Source: Streptomyces xiaopingdaonensis
GTDB lineage: Bacteria > Actinomycetota > Actinomycetes > Streptomycetales > Streptomycetaceae
NCBI RefSeq assembly: GCF_000262345.1
Contig: NZ_AJTQ01000257.1
Location: forward strand, 33,330 to 97,329
Direction of reading: 5' to 3'
Length of the DNA: 64,000 bases
The notes beneath the pieces are model-generated. The model was not told the DNA's origin, ran no database searches, and was given only the letters and a program-made list of their open reading frames with translations. Shown piece after piece: positions 26,988 to 35,339 of the stretch (its first letter is position 1; the number at the start of each line of letters is the position of its first letter). Position numbers and translations under genes: made by a program.

Positions 26988-27956
26988 GTGGACGTGAAGG
27001 AGCACCGCACGACATACGCCGACTCTGCTGCCCCCGACGCCCGTTGCGTCCCGGATTCTTCGGACGGAGCCGGGACGCCGGGAGCGGAGGCCGCAGAGGT
27101 CCGCCGCTTCTGGGGTCGGCTCGGCCTGCCCGGATTGGTCGACGTCCACACCCACTTCATGCCCGAGCGGGTCCTGCACAAGGTCTGGGAGTACTTCGAC
27201 GGCCAGGGACCGCTGACCGGCGGCCTGGAGTGGCCGATCACGTACCGGGAGACGGAGGCGCAACGCACGGCCCTGCTACGTGAGTTCGGCGTCCGTGCGT
27301 TCACCTCGATGCTCTACCCGCACAAGCCCGGCATGGCCCGCTGGCTCAACGGGTGGGCGGCCGACTTCGCCCGCCGCACCCCCGGCTGCCTGCACACCGC
27401 CACCCTCCACCCGGAGCCGGACGTCGACGCGTACGTCCGCGAGGCCGTCGAGGCGGGCGTGCGCGTGTTCAAGGCCCACGTACAGGTGGGGGCGTACGAC
27501 CCGGCCGACGCACGCCTGGAGCAGGCCTGGGGCGTACTCGCCGAGGCAGGCATCCCCGTGGTGATGCACTGCGGCTCCGGGCCCGCGCCCGGTAGGTACA
27601 CCGGACCCGAGCCCGTCTCGCGACTGCTGGCGCGGCACCCGGAGTTGCCGCTGATCGTCGCACACATGGGGATGCCCGAGTACGAGGAGTTCCTGGACCT
27701 CGCCGAGCGGTACGACCGGGTGCGCCTCGACACGACGATGGCGTTCACCGACTTCACCGAGGGGTTCATGCCCTTCCCCCGCCGGGCCCTGCCCCGGGTC
27801 GCCGCGCTCGGCGACCGCATCCTCCTCGGCTCCGACTTCCCCAACACCCCTTATCCGTACCTGCACCAACTCCATGCCCTGGAGCGGCTGGGGTTCGGGG
27901 ACGAGTGGCTGCGTGCCGTGTGCCACGACAACGCGGCGGGACTCTTCGGGCTGTGA
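26988..27956 (+). CDS. Amidohydrolase-family metal hydrolase
   Basis: A 322-residue TIM-barrel amidohydrolase of the amidohydrolase_2 type. Metal ligands are visible as VDVHTHF near residue 50, the barrel His in PVVMHCGSG, IVAHMGMPE, and the Asp in LLGSDFPNTPYPY near residue 287. The N-terminal 45 residues are hydrophilic and not part of the barrel. GTG at 26988 follows GGGGA. This family hydrolyses or decarboxylates aromatic and other acids; the substrate is not evident. It follows the MMPL exporter by 66 bases in the same direction but need not be in the same operon. Confidence 0.88.
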   Translation: MDVKEHRTTYADSAAPDARCVPDSSDGAGTPGAEAAEVRRFWGRLGLPGLVDVHTHFMPERVLHKVWEYFDGQGPLTGGLEWPITYRETEAQRTALLREFGVRAFTSMLYPHKPGMARWLNGWAADFARRTPGCLHTATLHPEPDVDAYVREAVEAGVRVFKAHVQVGAYDPADARLEQAWGVLAEAGIPVVMHCGSGPAPGRYTGPEPVSRLLARHPELPLIVAHMGMPEYEEFLDLAERYDRVRLDTTMAFTDFTEGFMPFPRRALPRVAALGDRILLGSDFPNTPYPYLHQLHALERLGFGDEWLRAVCHDNAAGLFGL

Positions 27957-28009
27957 AACCGTGCGGGGCGTTTTCCTGCTACCGGTTCGTGGGCCTTCCG
28001 CCGAGCCGG

Positions 28010-28306
28010 GGGTCCGACCGACGACCATCCCTGCCATGGTGGGGACGGCCTCCGGGCGGACGCTGTCGGGCATCCTCTGCATGGTGGCGACGAGGCTCGG
28101 CACCACGTACTCGATGACGTCCTTCCCGTGTTCCTCGTGGGCCTTCCGCAGCCACGGCATGAACATGTAAATGCACGCACCGTCCAGCACGTCACCGGCC
28201 TCCGAGGGTTCAGCGACTCGGTCATTCCATCGATCCACTCCTTTTGTTCGGAGTCGATTTCGTTTTTGCCTTCATGAATGCTCTTGAGCCGGAAGCCGAT
28301 CATCAT
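28010..28306 (-). pseudogene. Frameshifted and truncated hypothetical gene
   Basis: The start MMIGFRLKSIHEGKNEI at 28306 has a good GAGGTGAG site. The frame stays coding-like to MTESLNP near 28210, then the sense continues in another frame as EAGDVLDGACIYMFMPWL and VIEYVVPSLVATMQRMPD up to about 28015. Joining them needs one missing base near 28210. Neither frame then has a natural C-terminus, so the 3' end is probably lost next to the convergent amidohydrolase. A read error in the assembly is the alternative. I do not know the function. Confidence 0.5.
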
Positions 28307-28675
28307 GAGCGCGGCACTCACCTCACCGACGGCGGCGTTCCGGGGGACCGCAGGGCGAGGACACGGAAGCGGTTCTCCTCGTACAGCCGAGAGGGACGGC
28401 GTGGTTTTTCCGTCGCGGTACGTCGCGGAGGCGGACGTCAGTGGCCGTTCGTGTTTTTCCCGTCCGACTTCCCTTTCCCGGCGCCGGAATGGGTGGGCGC
28501 GTTTTCGCAGGCGAAGGAGAGGTTCGACGGCTCGGGGAGAGTGACCGCACCGGGCGCGGTCCCCATCCTCTGTCACCAACACACCCGTGCGGGGCAGGCG
28601 TTGAGCCCGAGCCCGGCAGGCGGCAGCGCCTCGATGGCTCGCGGAGTCGAACGGAAGGAGGCGCTGCCGCTCGAG
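28307..28675. other. Intergenic stretch, nothing firm seen
   Basis: Between the decayed gene and the methyltransferase stop (both minus strand) I see no convincing frame, tRNA or strong hairpin. It presumably holds the promoter of the decayed gene. Confidence 0.5.
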
Positions 28676-29449
28676 TCACTGCCGGACTTGCGCCACTCCG
28701 GCGAATCCGCCGATTTCACTGTCCGACTGGACCACTGGTGCGTCGGGCCGCCACCGATGGGTGGCCACCAGTCCGGGCTCCAGGAGATCGAGACCGTCGA
28801 AGAACCTCGTCACCTGCTGTTGGTCGCGGGGCGCGAAGGGCACTTTGCCGGTGGCGTAGATGTCCTTGAAGTAGGCGGCGCCTTCCGGGTCGAACTGGCC
28901 GGTGGCATGCGAGAGGACGAGGAAGCTTCCGGGGGCGAGCGGCTCGAGGAGGCGGCGGACCATCTCGTAGGGCTCGTCCTCCTCGGATATGAAGTGCATC
29001 AGGGCGACGAGGCTGAGCGCGACGGGCTGCTCCAGGTCGAGGGTGTCGACGACATGGGAGTCGGCAACGATGTCGTGGGAGCGCACATCCGCTTCGAGGT
29101 AGGTGGTACGGCCCTCGGGCGTACCGCGCATGAGCGCGTCGGCGTACTCGACGACGAGGGGATCGTTGTCGACGTAGACGACGCGGGACTCGGGCGCGAT
29201 CTCCTGGGCGACCTGATGGAGGTTGGGCGCGGTGGGGATGCCGGTACCGATGTCGAGGAACTGCCGCACCCCGTGCTCGCGCACCAGGGCGCGGACCGCC
29301 CGGTGCATGAACGCACGGTTGGCCCGCGCACCGGTACGTACTTTCGGCAGGCGCCCGAGGACGGCCTCGGCGGCCTCGCGGTCGGCGGCGAACCAGTCCT
29401 TCCCGCCGAGGTAGTAGTCGTACATGCGGGCAGAGTGCGGTTGGCTCAT
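28676..29449 (-). CDS. SAM-dependent methyltransferase, DUF574/PF04672 type
   Basis: A 257-residue protein with the family's N-terminal signature HSARMYDYYLGGKDWFAADRE (split: HSARMYDYYLGGK, then DWFAADRE) and a SAM-binding FLDIGTGIPTAPNLHQVAQ near residue 65, followed by VVYVDNDPLVVEYA. This family is greatly expanded in Streptomyces, and its substrates are unknown. The ATG at 29449 is preceded by AGGA at about 8 bases. It lies downstream of the I36-kinase gene in the same direction with a 294-base gap, so it is probably a separate unit. Confidence 0.92.
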   Translation of the reverse strand: MSQPHSARMYDYYLGGKDWFAADREAAEAVLGRLPKVRTGARANRAFMHRAVRALVREHGVRQFLDIGTGIPTAPNLHQVAQEIAPESRVVYVDNDPLVVEYADALMRGTPEGRTTYLEADVRSHDIVADSHVVDTLDLEQPVALSLVALMHFISEEDEPYEMVRRLLEPLAPGSFLVLSHATGQFDPEGAAYFKDIYATGKVPFAPRDQQQVTRFFDGLDLLEPGLVATHRWRPDAPVVQSDSEIGGFAGVAQVRQ

Positions 29450-29743
29450 TGTCACGTCCTGGAGTAGGCAGCGCGCGCGTCGTCCACCGCCGGTCATCGG
29501 TGGGCGAAATCGCCGCGGACCTTCGACGGCCCGGGCACGCGCACAGGCTAGCGCCCGCAGCGTGGAAATGCCGTTCCGCGTGCTCCAAGAACCCGTGGAA
29601 CCAGGGAAGTTGCCCGACAAGCCGGCCGAGGAGGCCGGGAGGTCCCTGGGAGCGGTGGGAGCAAGGAACGCACCCGGCACGGCGAAGCCACGCGGCCGTG
29701 CGGGGCGTGCACGCCGGACGCGCCCGTGCGGGGCGCCGCGGTC

Positions 29744-31183
29744 TCAGCAGTCGCGGACCCAGCGGTGGGAGCGCACGCGGTAGGTGCCGGTGAGGTTGCC
29801 CTGCTGGTTGATGCTGGTGCAACCCACGCGGGCCTTGTAATGCGGCCGCAGATAGAACTCGACCTTGTAGTAGGGGTTCTTCAGGTCGCCGTTGTTGAAG
29901 AGGGAGGAAACGGGTTTCCGCCGCGTCCAGGCGCACCCGTCGCCCTTCGCCCAGTCGCCGTCGCTCCCGCGGTAGGAACACATGTCGCCGTTGCCGTTCC
30001 GCTCGCTGAAGAAGCAGACGTTGTTCTCCGGGCACCGGATGTAGCCGTAATCGCCCGATGCCGCCGGGGGTCGCGTCAGACTCCAGCCGAGCCCCAGGCC
30101 GAGCCCGCAGAGCAGCGCGGTGGTGGTGAGGAGGACCGTACGCAGCCACGTCCGGCGCCTGGGCCCGGTTCCTCCGGCCTCCCCCGCCCCCGCGCCGGGA
30201 ACGACGGCCTCCCCGCTCGGCCCGGCCGCCGATTTCGCCCGCTCGAGGAGCAGCGCGCTGGTGTGCGGCGCGCGTGCCGTGTGCGTCGGGGCGAGGCAGT
30301 CGGCGACCAAGTCCCGCCACATGTCCGGCAGTCGGGCCGGCAGCGGCAGCGGCTCGTGCCCCGAGGCGTAGCGCAGAGCCGCGTCGCGCCGCAGTGCCGG
30401 GGTGGCGCCGGGGAAGGGCAGGCTTCCGGTCAGCAGCAGGTGGCTCAGGACGCCGAAGGCCCACACGTCTGCGGTCTGGCGCGTCCGGATGCCGCGTGCG
30501 CCCGTCTCCGGCCAGAACAGCTCCGGAGGCGTGTAGTCGAGGGTGGAGAAGGCCGGGGTGTAGGCGTGGGTGCCCTCCAGTTCGGCGGCGAGGTTGAAGT
30601 CGGAGAGCCGGACGGCGCCGTCGGCGAAGAGGAGGACGTTGCCCGGCTTCAGGTCTCCGTGCACCCAGCCCGACTCGTGCAGTTGGGCCAGACCCGTACA
30701 GATCTGGACCAGCAATCGATCGGCACCCGGCAGCGCCCTCTTCGGGCTCGTGAGCGCGTTCAGACGGAGCAGTACGTCCAGGGAACTCTCGGCCCGCTCC
30801 AGCGCCAGGACGCCGCAGCCGTCGAGCTCGGGGTGCTCGGGGTCGTCCACGGTGCACGCCTCGTACATCCGGACCAGGTGGGGCCGGCGGAGCGCCTCGT
30901 GCAGGCGCAGTTCGCGCTCGGAGAGCTCCTGGAGGTGACGTAGCTGACGGGGCGTCCGGGTGCCGGTGGCGAGGAACTTCAGCGCGGCCGTCGCGGGTTC
31001 GCCGTCGTAGGCGTCGCCGTCCGCCTCCGTGGCGTCGTCCGCACTCCCTGGCCCGGCCACGGCGGTGTTCCTGGCCGCGTAAACGCTGGAGAAGGCGCCC
31101 GAAGCCAGGGGGTGCAGGACCTCCCAGCGGCCGACCCGGTACCCGTACGGCACGACGACCGGCAGGCCGTCGGGATTGCTCAT
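29744..31183 (-). CDS. Membrane Ser/Thr kinase with I36-type ectodomain
   Basis: A 479-residue receptor-like kinase. Kinase domain about 15-310: Gly loop LASGAFSSVYAARN, Lys in ALKFLAT, catalytic loop HGDLKPGN near 175 (Gly instead of Arg, so non-RD) and metal site SDFNLA (DFN instead of DFG); the catalytic Lys, Asp and Asn remain. A Gly/Ala linker, an Arg cluster and one transmembrane helix (about 358-380) lead to an extracellular domain of about 90 residues with six Cys. It carries VCFF, MCSY, CAW, KPVSSLFNNG, YKARVGCT, GNLTGTY and RWV. The same spacing occurs in the secreted I36 protein at 32168-32578. The ATG overlaps the FHA gene stop (ATGA), so the two are coupled. Confidence 0.88.
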   Translation of the reverse strand: MSNPDGLPVVVPYGYRVGRWEVLHPLASGAFSSVYAARNTAVAGPGSADDATEADGDAYDGEPATAALKFLATGTRTPRQLRHLQELSERELRLHEALRRPHLVRMYEACTVDDPEHPELDGCGVLALERAESSLDVLLRLNALTSPKRALPGADRLLVQICTGLAQLHESGWVHGDLKPGNVLLFADGAVRLSDFNLAAELEGTHAYTPAFSTLDYTPPELFWPETGARGIRTRQTADVWAFGVLSHLLLTGSLPFPGATPALRRDAALRYASGHEPLPLPARLPDMWRDLVADCLAPTHTARAPHTSALLLERAKSAAGPSGEAVVPGAGAGEAGGTGPRRRTWLRTVLLTTTALLCGLGLGLGWSLTRPPAASGDYGYIRCPENNVCFFSERNGNGDMCSYRGSDGDWAKGDGCAWTRRKPVSSLFNNGDLKNPYYKVEFYLRPHYKARVGCTSINQQGNLTGTYRVRSHRWVRDC

Positions 31184-31947
31184 AGCGGTAAGGGCGTGCA
31201 CACATCCGGAGCCACCGTCTCCAGCAGCTCCAGGTCGTCCTCACCCACCAGGTCGAACCGGAGTGCCAGCGAGGCCAGTTGCTCCTTCTTCCCGTGCATC
31301 CGCTCACCGCAGACGGACTGCTCCCGGGCCGGCTTGAGGCCGAGCTTGACCGCCAAGTAATCGATGTTCCACTGCACCGACGCCCGGTTGGCCTCCGGCC
31401 ATACGGCTTCGACCCTGGAGATGAGCTGCGCGGAGGTCGGGAGCGGCGCCAACGTCCGCCCGCGCAGGCGGGGTTCGCACAGCGCGACGAGCACGAGGAA
31501 GTAGCGCTTGCTGCGGTCCAGGGAGAACGCGTGCGCCGTGGTGTGCCCCTCACCGCGCTCGTGCGCGGCCGACGTGTAGAGGTGGCGCGGCGTCCACACG
31601 TCGAAGGTCGCCATGCCTTCGCGCGCGGGCAGCAGCACACGGGAGAACTCGAACGGCACCGGCGCCTCCACGCGTCCGGGAGCGAGCTTGATGTGCTCCC
31701 CTGCGCCCTCCGGATTCTCGACCACGTAGGTGTGGTGCCGGCTGAGGTTGCTGAGCGACCAGAACGCCGCACCCGCGGTCAGGCAACCCGCCGTACGGGA
31801 CACGGCCTCGTCCCCGAGCACGAGCCGGAGAGCGTCGGGGGCTGCCGTCCGCCTCGCGCGCCCGAAGTGCAGGACCTCGCCGGGCGCGAGCCGGATCTGC
31901 TCCTCCGCCCGCGCACACCCGGGCGGCACCACGATGATGCTCTCCAT
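31180..31947 (-). CDS. FHA-like and winged-helix protein coupled to the I36 kinase
   Basis: A 255-residue cytoplasmic protein. The N-terminal half resembles a forkhead-associated phosphothreonine-binding domain (GEVLHFGRARR, VSRTAGCL, WSLSNLSRHHTYV). The C-terminal half contains a winged-helix-like block, LPTSAQLISRVEAVWPEA followed by WNIDYLAVKLGL, and an acidic end. The start at 31947 is preceded by GGGAGGAA, and the stop overlaps the kinase ATG by four bases. FHA proteins bind phosphorylated kinases or substrates, so this is a likely adaptor or output for the neighbouring kinase. DNA binding by the winged helix is possible but not shown. Confidence 0.82.
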   Translation of the reverse strand: MESIIVVPPGCARAEEQIRLAPGEVLHFGRARRTAAPDALRLVLGDEAVSRTAGCLTAGAAFWSLSNLSRHHTYVVENPEGAGEHIKLAPGRVEAPVPFEFSRVLLPAREGMATFDVWTPRHLYTSAAHERGEGHTTAHAFSLDRSKRYFLVLVALCEPRLRGRTLAPLPTSAQLISRVEAVWPEANRASVQWNIDYLAVKLGLKPAREQSVCGERMHGKKEQLASLALRFDLVGEDDLELLETVAPDVCTPLPL

Positions 31948-32076
31948 GCTCGATTCCTCCCCCGAAACGAAGCTCCAGACTAGGCAGCGCGCGGGGTGCG
32001 GCCAAGACCTCGTAAGCGGGACAGAGTTGGCCCATACCGGACCAGAGGGGCGGACATCCCCCGACGGAACGGCCCC

Positions 32077-32110
32077 GGGCCCGGCAGCGGAACGTTCCGC
32101 TGCCGGGCCC
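32077..32110. terminator. 34-nt perfect palindrome after the I36 gene
   Basis: GGGCCCGGCAGCGGAA, then CG, then the exact complement TTCCGCTGCCGGGCCC. It starts 57 bases after the stop of the secreted I36 gene and lies before the FHA gene. It is a probable terminator that separates the two transcripts. Confidence 0.7.
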
Positions 32111-32167
32111 GGAGAGCGCCGACCGTACGCCGTGAGCGGCCCACCGCCCGGCGGGTCGCTCACGGGC

Positions 32168-32578
32168 TCACCCGCACTTGTTGGAGACCCACTTGAGGGA
32201 CATGGGGACGTAGTCCCCGGAGATGTTGCCGCCACTGCCGTTCTTGGTGCAGCCGATCCGGCCACCCTTGTAGTTGGTCTTCCAGTAGTAGGCGACACCT
32301 GTGGAGCCGTCGGCGCTGGTCCCGTTGTTGTACACCGACTTCGGCTTGGTCCCGTTACTCATCCACGAGCAGGAGATCGAGCCGGAAGTGGTGTCGGTAT
32401 CCGCGACGTCCCAGGCGCACATGGACCCCGAGTAGTTGCTTCCCGTGTAGAAGCACACGTCGCCCTTTTCGCACCCCGAGGGCGCGGCGGCAGGGCTGGC
32501 GCCGGCAGGTGCGGCCGTGAACACGGCCGCTGCCGCGGCCATGGAACCGGCCACCGCGAGCACGCTGCGTACCTTCAT
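32168..32578 (-). CDS. Secreted peptidase inhibitor family I36-like protein
   Basis: A 136-residue exported protein. The signal peptide (MKVRSVLAVAGSMAAAAAVF, cleavage after PAGASPA near residue 28) is followed by one I36/crystallin-like domain with six Cys: DVCFYTGSNYSG, MCAW, CSW, KPKSVYNNG, NYKGGRIGCTK, GNISGDY, LKWVSNKC. Family members such as SMI inhibit metalloproteinases outside the cell, but many homologues have no known target. The start ATG 32578 has GGGAGGAG upstream. Its domain matches the ectodomain of the kinase two genes downstream, a strong hint of a functional link. Confidence 0.9.
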   Translation of the reverse strand: MKVRSVLAVAGSMAAAAAVFTAAPAGASPAAAPSGCEKGDVCFYTGSNYSGSMCAWDVADTDTTSGSISCSWMSNGTKPKSVYNNGTSADGSTGVAYYWKTNYKGGRIGCTKNGSGGNISGDYVPMSLKWVSNKCG

Positions 32579-32848
32579 GTGGGTTCTCCTCCCGTTGAAC
32601 GCACCCGACAGGTGCGAGACCGACGAACAGGACCTGTCCGACGTCCGTGAGACTACTGACGGCAGGAGGAGTCTCTGTACCTAGCAACAGTGAGGGTCCC
32701 GCCTCGGCCGGGCCGGCGACGTGGACCCGGCGCGACCCGCACGCACGGCCCCGCAGCGCATGACGCGCCCCAGCGCTCCGGAACGTAGCCTGACGGAAGT
32801 GCCCTGCAGCTGCGGGTGCGCATCCTCTCGGGCCGGAGGTGAACAGCC

Positions 32849-34069
32849 ATGGCCAACCGCTCAGATTCCTCGGACGCGGTCTTCGAGGCTCTGCTGGGCG
32901 ACATCCACCGCATGCAGCCCTCCGAGCTGCCAAAGCTCCTGCGAAGCCACCGCTCCGAACTGGGCGTGGAGAACGTCTTCCTCTACCTGGCGGACGTCCA
33001 GCAGGAACAGCTGGCCATGATGCCGGACGGCTCCGCCTCCTCCCAGGCCGCACTGCCCATCGACTCCACCGTGGCCGGTTGGGTGTACCGCACCCTCGTC
33101 GAAAGAGTGACCACGAGAGAGTCCCGCGGGCTGACCCTGTGGCTGCCGTTGGTGGACGGCATCGAACGCCTCGGCGTCCTGTGCGTCGAGGCCGATGCCC
33201 TCGACGAGGAGACCCTCCGGCGCTGCCGCACCCTGTCCACCGTCGTCACCCTGGTCCTCTACGCCAAGGGCGTCATCAGCGACCTCTACGCCCGCTCCCA
33301 ACGCACTCAACAGATGAAGATCTCCGCGGAGATGTTGCGGGCCTTCCTCCCACCGCGGTCCATCGGCACCCGGCTGACAACCTCCAGCGCCATCCTGGAG
33401 CCCGCCTACAACCTGGGCGGGGACGCGTTCGACCACACCGTGATCGACCACACGCTGCACACCGCCATCGTCGACGGCATGGGGCACGACCTGATTGCCG
33501 GCCTGTCCTCCTCCGTCGCCCTGGCCGCCTGCCGCAACACCCGCCGCTCGGACCCCTCGGCCGGCCTCGAACCGCTCGTCCGGAGCGTCGACCAAGCCCT
33601 GTCGGACGCCTTCGACGACCGTCACGTCACGGCCGTCTTCGCCCACCTGCACCTGGACACCGGCTCCCTGGAATGGATCAACGCAGGTCACCCCCCGCCC
33701 CTGCTGATGCGCGGCACCAGCCTCGTCCCCGAGGCGCTGGAAGGCGAGCCCGAACCCCCGCTCGGCCTGCCCGCCGGCATGGCCGACTCGAAGCGGACGG
33801 TGCACGAGGCACACCTGCAACCCGGCGACCGGGTCCTCCTCTACACCGACGGAGTCATCGACGCCAAAGACGCCTCCGGACAGCGCTTCGGCCTCACGCG
33901 CTTCACCGACTTCCTCATGCGCGCCATGGCCGCCGACGAACCCCCGCCCGAGGCCCTGCGCCGCCTGGTCAAAACCCTCCTCGAGTACCAGCACGCCGGT
34001 CTGACCGACGACGCCACCGTCATGATGTTCCAGTGGCACCCCGCCGGCTCCCCCGATTACTTCGCCTGA
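32849..34069 (+). CDS. GAF-SpoIIE (PP2C) protein phosphatase
   Basis: A 406-residue soluble phosphatase. The N-terminal 150 residues look like a GAF-type sensor (LPKLLRSHRSELGVENVFLY split, LTLWLPLVDG, LGVLCVEAD). The C-terminal 230 residues are a SpoIIE/RsbU phosphatase with the metal motifs YNLGGDAFDH, IVDGMGHDL, LLYTDGVIDAKD and LTDDATVMM. Such enzymes dephosphorylate anti-sigma factor antagonists. The ATG at 32849 follows GGAGG. It is divergent from the I36 gene across about 270 bases. No anti-sigma or antagonist gene is next to it, so the partner is elsewhere. Confidence 0.9.
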   Translation: MANRSDSSDAVFEALLGDIHRMQPSELPKLLRSHRSELGVENVFLYLADVQQEQLAMMPDGSASSQAALPIDSTVAGWVYRTLVERVTTRESRGLTLWLPLVDGIERLGVLCVEADALDEETLRRCRTLSTVVTLVLYAKGVISDLYARSQRTQQMKISAEMLRAFLPPRSIGTRLTTSSAILEPAYNLGGDAFDHTVIDHTLHTAIVDGMGHDLIAGLSSSVALAACRNTRRSDPSAGLEPLVRSVDQALSDAFDDRHVTAVFAHLHLDTGSLEWINAGHPPPLLMRGTSLVPEALEGEPEPPLGLPAGMADSKRTVHEAHLQPGDRVLLYTDGVIDAKDASGQRFGLTRFTDFLMRAMAADEPPPEALRRLVKTLLEYQHAGLTDDATVMMFQWHPAGSPDYFA

Positions 34070-34564
34070 CATCCGACGCGAACCACACCGGCCTGCGCCG
34101 TGCACCGGGACGCAGAGATCTGGGCACGCCGATTCCACGAACTCCGGCGCGCACACCACCAACCCGCCCGAGCCCGACGGCGATTCGGACATCCTCACCT
34201 TCAACGCCGCAGCTCGACGTACCGCAGCACGAACGCTCGGACCTCGCCGCCGGTCTCGCCCCGACTCGACGTCCGCCCTCGCCACCGATCCAGCCGTCGG
34301 GCCGACGCTGACCACGGGCATTCACCTAGTCGCGGTTCTCAGCGACCTCTCGGCTGCCGTATCAGCGAACGACGTGCCGGACGGCGTGCTCGCGCCTGCA
34401 GCGCGAGCAGCGTACTGATCATCGCGGGCAGAGCCGTCCGATGAGAAAAGATCAGTGGTGTCGCTCGCGCAAGGAACTTGCCCGCCAACTCCTTCGCTGC
34501 GGTGACTAGTTGATGCAGACAGCACCCGACCCCGAGTCGATGTCCGGCTCCGAACCGACGCCCG
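34070..34564. other. Intergenic stretch, decayed-looking
   Basis: Roughly 500 bases with lower coding bias and several stops in all frames. I see no tRNA, clear repeat or insertion-sequence end. It joins the gene remnant at 34565. Confidence 0.4.
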
Positions 34565-34867
34565 GTGAACTTTGCCCTGGAGTACCGCGAACACGACAGC
34601 CTCGGGGCAACGTTGCACGACTACTGGGTGAAGAACCAGACGACCACGGTGGAGTCCGCCCTGCGCGTGTTCTTCGGTTACGACAACGCCGCGAAGCTTC
34701 TCTTCCACTACCTCAACGGAAGCGTTGAGGACTACGAGGCCCACCCGAGGCAGCCCGCCTTACTGCCCCGGTCGACAAGCGCTCTCACGAGCGCTCAGCA
34801 TCCGGCGGAGAGCCACTGCCGGCCAGGGCCCCGGACCGCGAGCCGAACCGGCACGTGTCTGCCGTGA
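34565..34867 (+). pseudogene. Remnant of an unrecognised gene
   Basis: A 100-codon frame from a GTG. Residues 1-58 look like a real protein (NFALEYREHDSLGATLHDYW, then VESALRVFFGYDNAAKLLFH and YLNGSVEDYE), while the rest is low-quality Ser/Pro/Thr sequence. There is no clear ribosome site, and upstream sequence shows no extension, so this is likely the internal part of a lost gene. I do not recognise the family. Confidence 0.4.
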
Positions 34868-35123
34868 ACCGCGTGGGCCCAAGGTCATCGGGCTCCGGCC
34901 GCGGCGCCAAGCACTGACCATGGGCATCCACCGAGCCGGGAAACTGCTCGGCGACCTCCCGGCTGTCGAAGAGCCCGGCCTCCTTCCGCCTCGCTCGGGA
35001 GCCGCCCCCGTACCACCGAACGACGTAGCACCCTGTCCGCCTCGCCCCGGGGCCGATCATGGACGTGCGCCACGCAGAGCAACACAAGAGAGGCGACCGA
35101 TAGGGATATCCACCGCGCAAGCC

Positions 35124-35171
35124 AAAAAAGAGCCCCCTCCGACCAACGTTCCCGCTGGCCGGAGGAGGCTC
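35124..35171 (-). terminator. Rho-independent terminator of tRNA-Ala
   Basis: Read on the minus strand: GAGCCTCCTCC, a 20-base loop region, GGAGGGGGCTC and then TTTTTT. This classical stem with T-tract starts 8 bases after the tRNA 3' end. Confidence 0.85.
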
Positions 35172-35178
35172 CCCGCTG

Positions 35179-35252
35179 TGGACCTGAGGGGATTTGAACC
35201 CCTGACCCTCTCGTTGCGAACGAGATGCGCTACCGGACTGCGCCACAGGCCC
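35179..35252 (-). tRNA. tRNA-Ala (anticodon CGC)
   Basis: A full cloverleaf: acceptor GGGCCTG/CAGGTCC with the G3-U70 wobble pair that marks alanine tRNAs, D arm GCGC/GCGC, anticodon stem TCTCG/CGAGA with loop TTCGCAA, and T arm GGGGTTCAAATCCCC. The discriminator is A, and CCA is not encoded. It reads GCG codons, which are frequent in this genome. Confidence 0.95.
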
Positions 35253-35339
35253 TTGTTTGCGACGGGTGAAACCTTAGCATCACCAGCGGGCTGCGACGAA
35301 ATCCGTTCCTGTGCTGGTCATCGGAGGCGAGGCGGCGGG

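Noticed and set aside
29744..31183. Calling the I36 kinase a pseudokinase
   Set aside because: HGD and DFN are unusual, but the catalytic Lys, Asp, Asn and metal Asp are all present.
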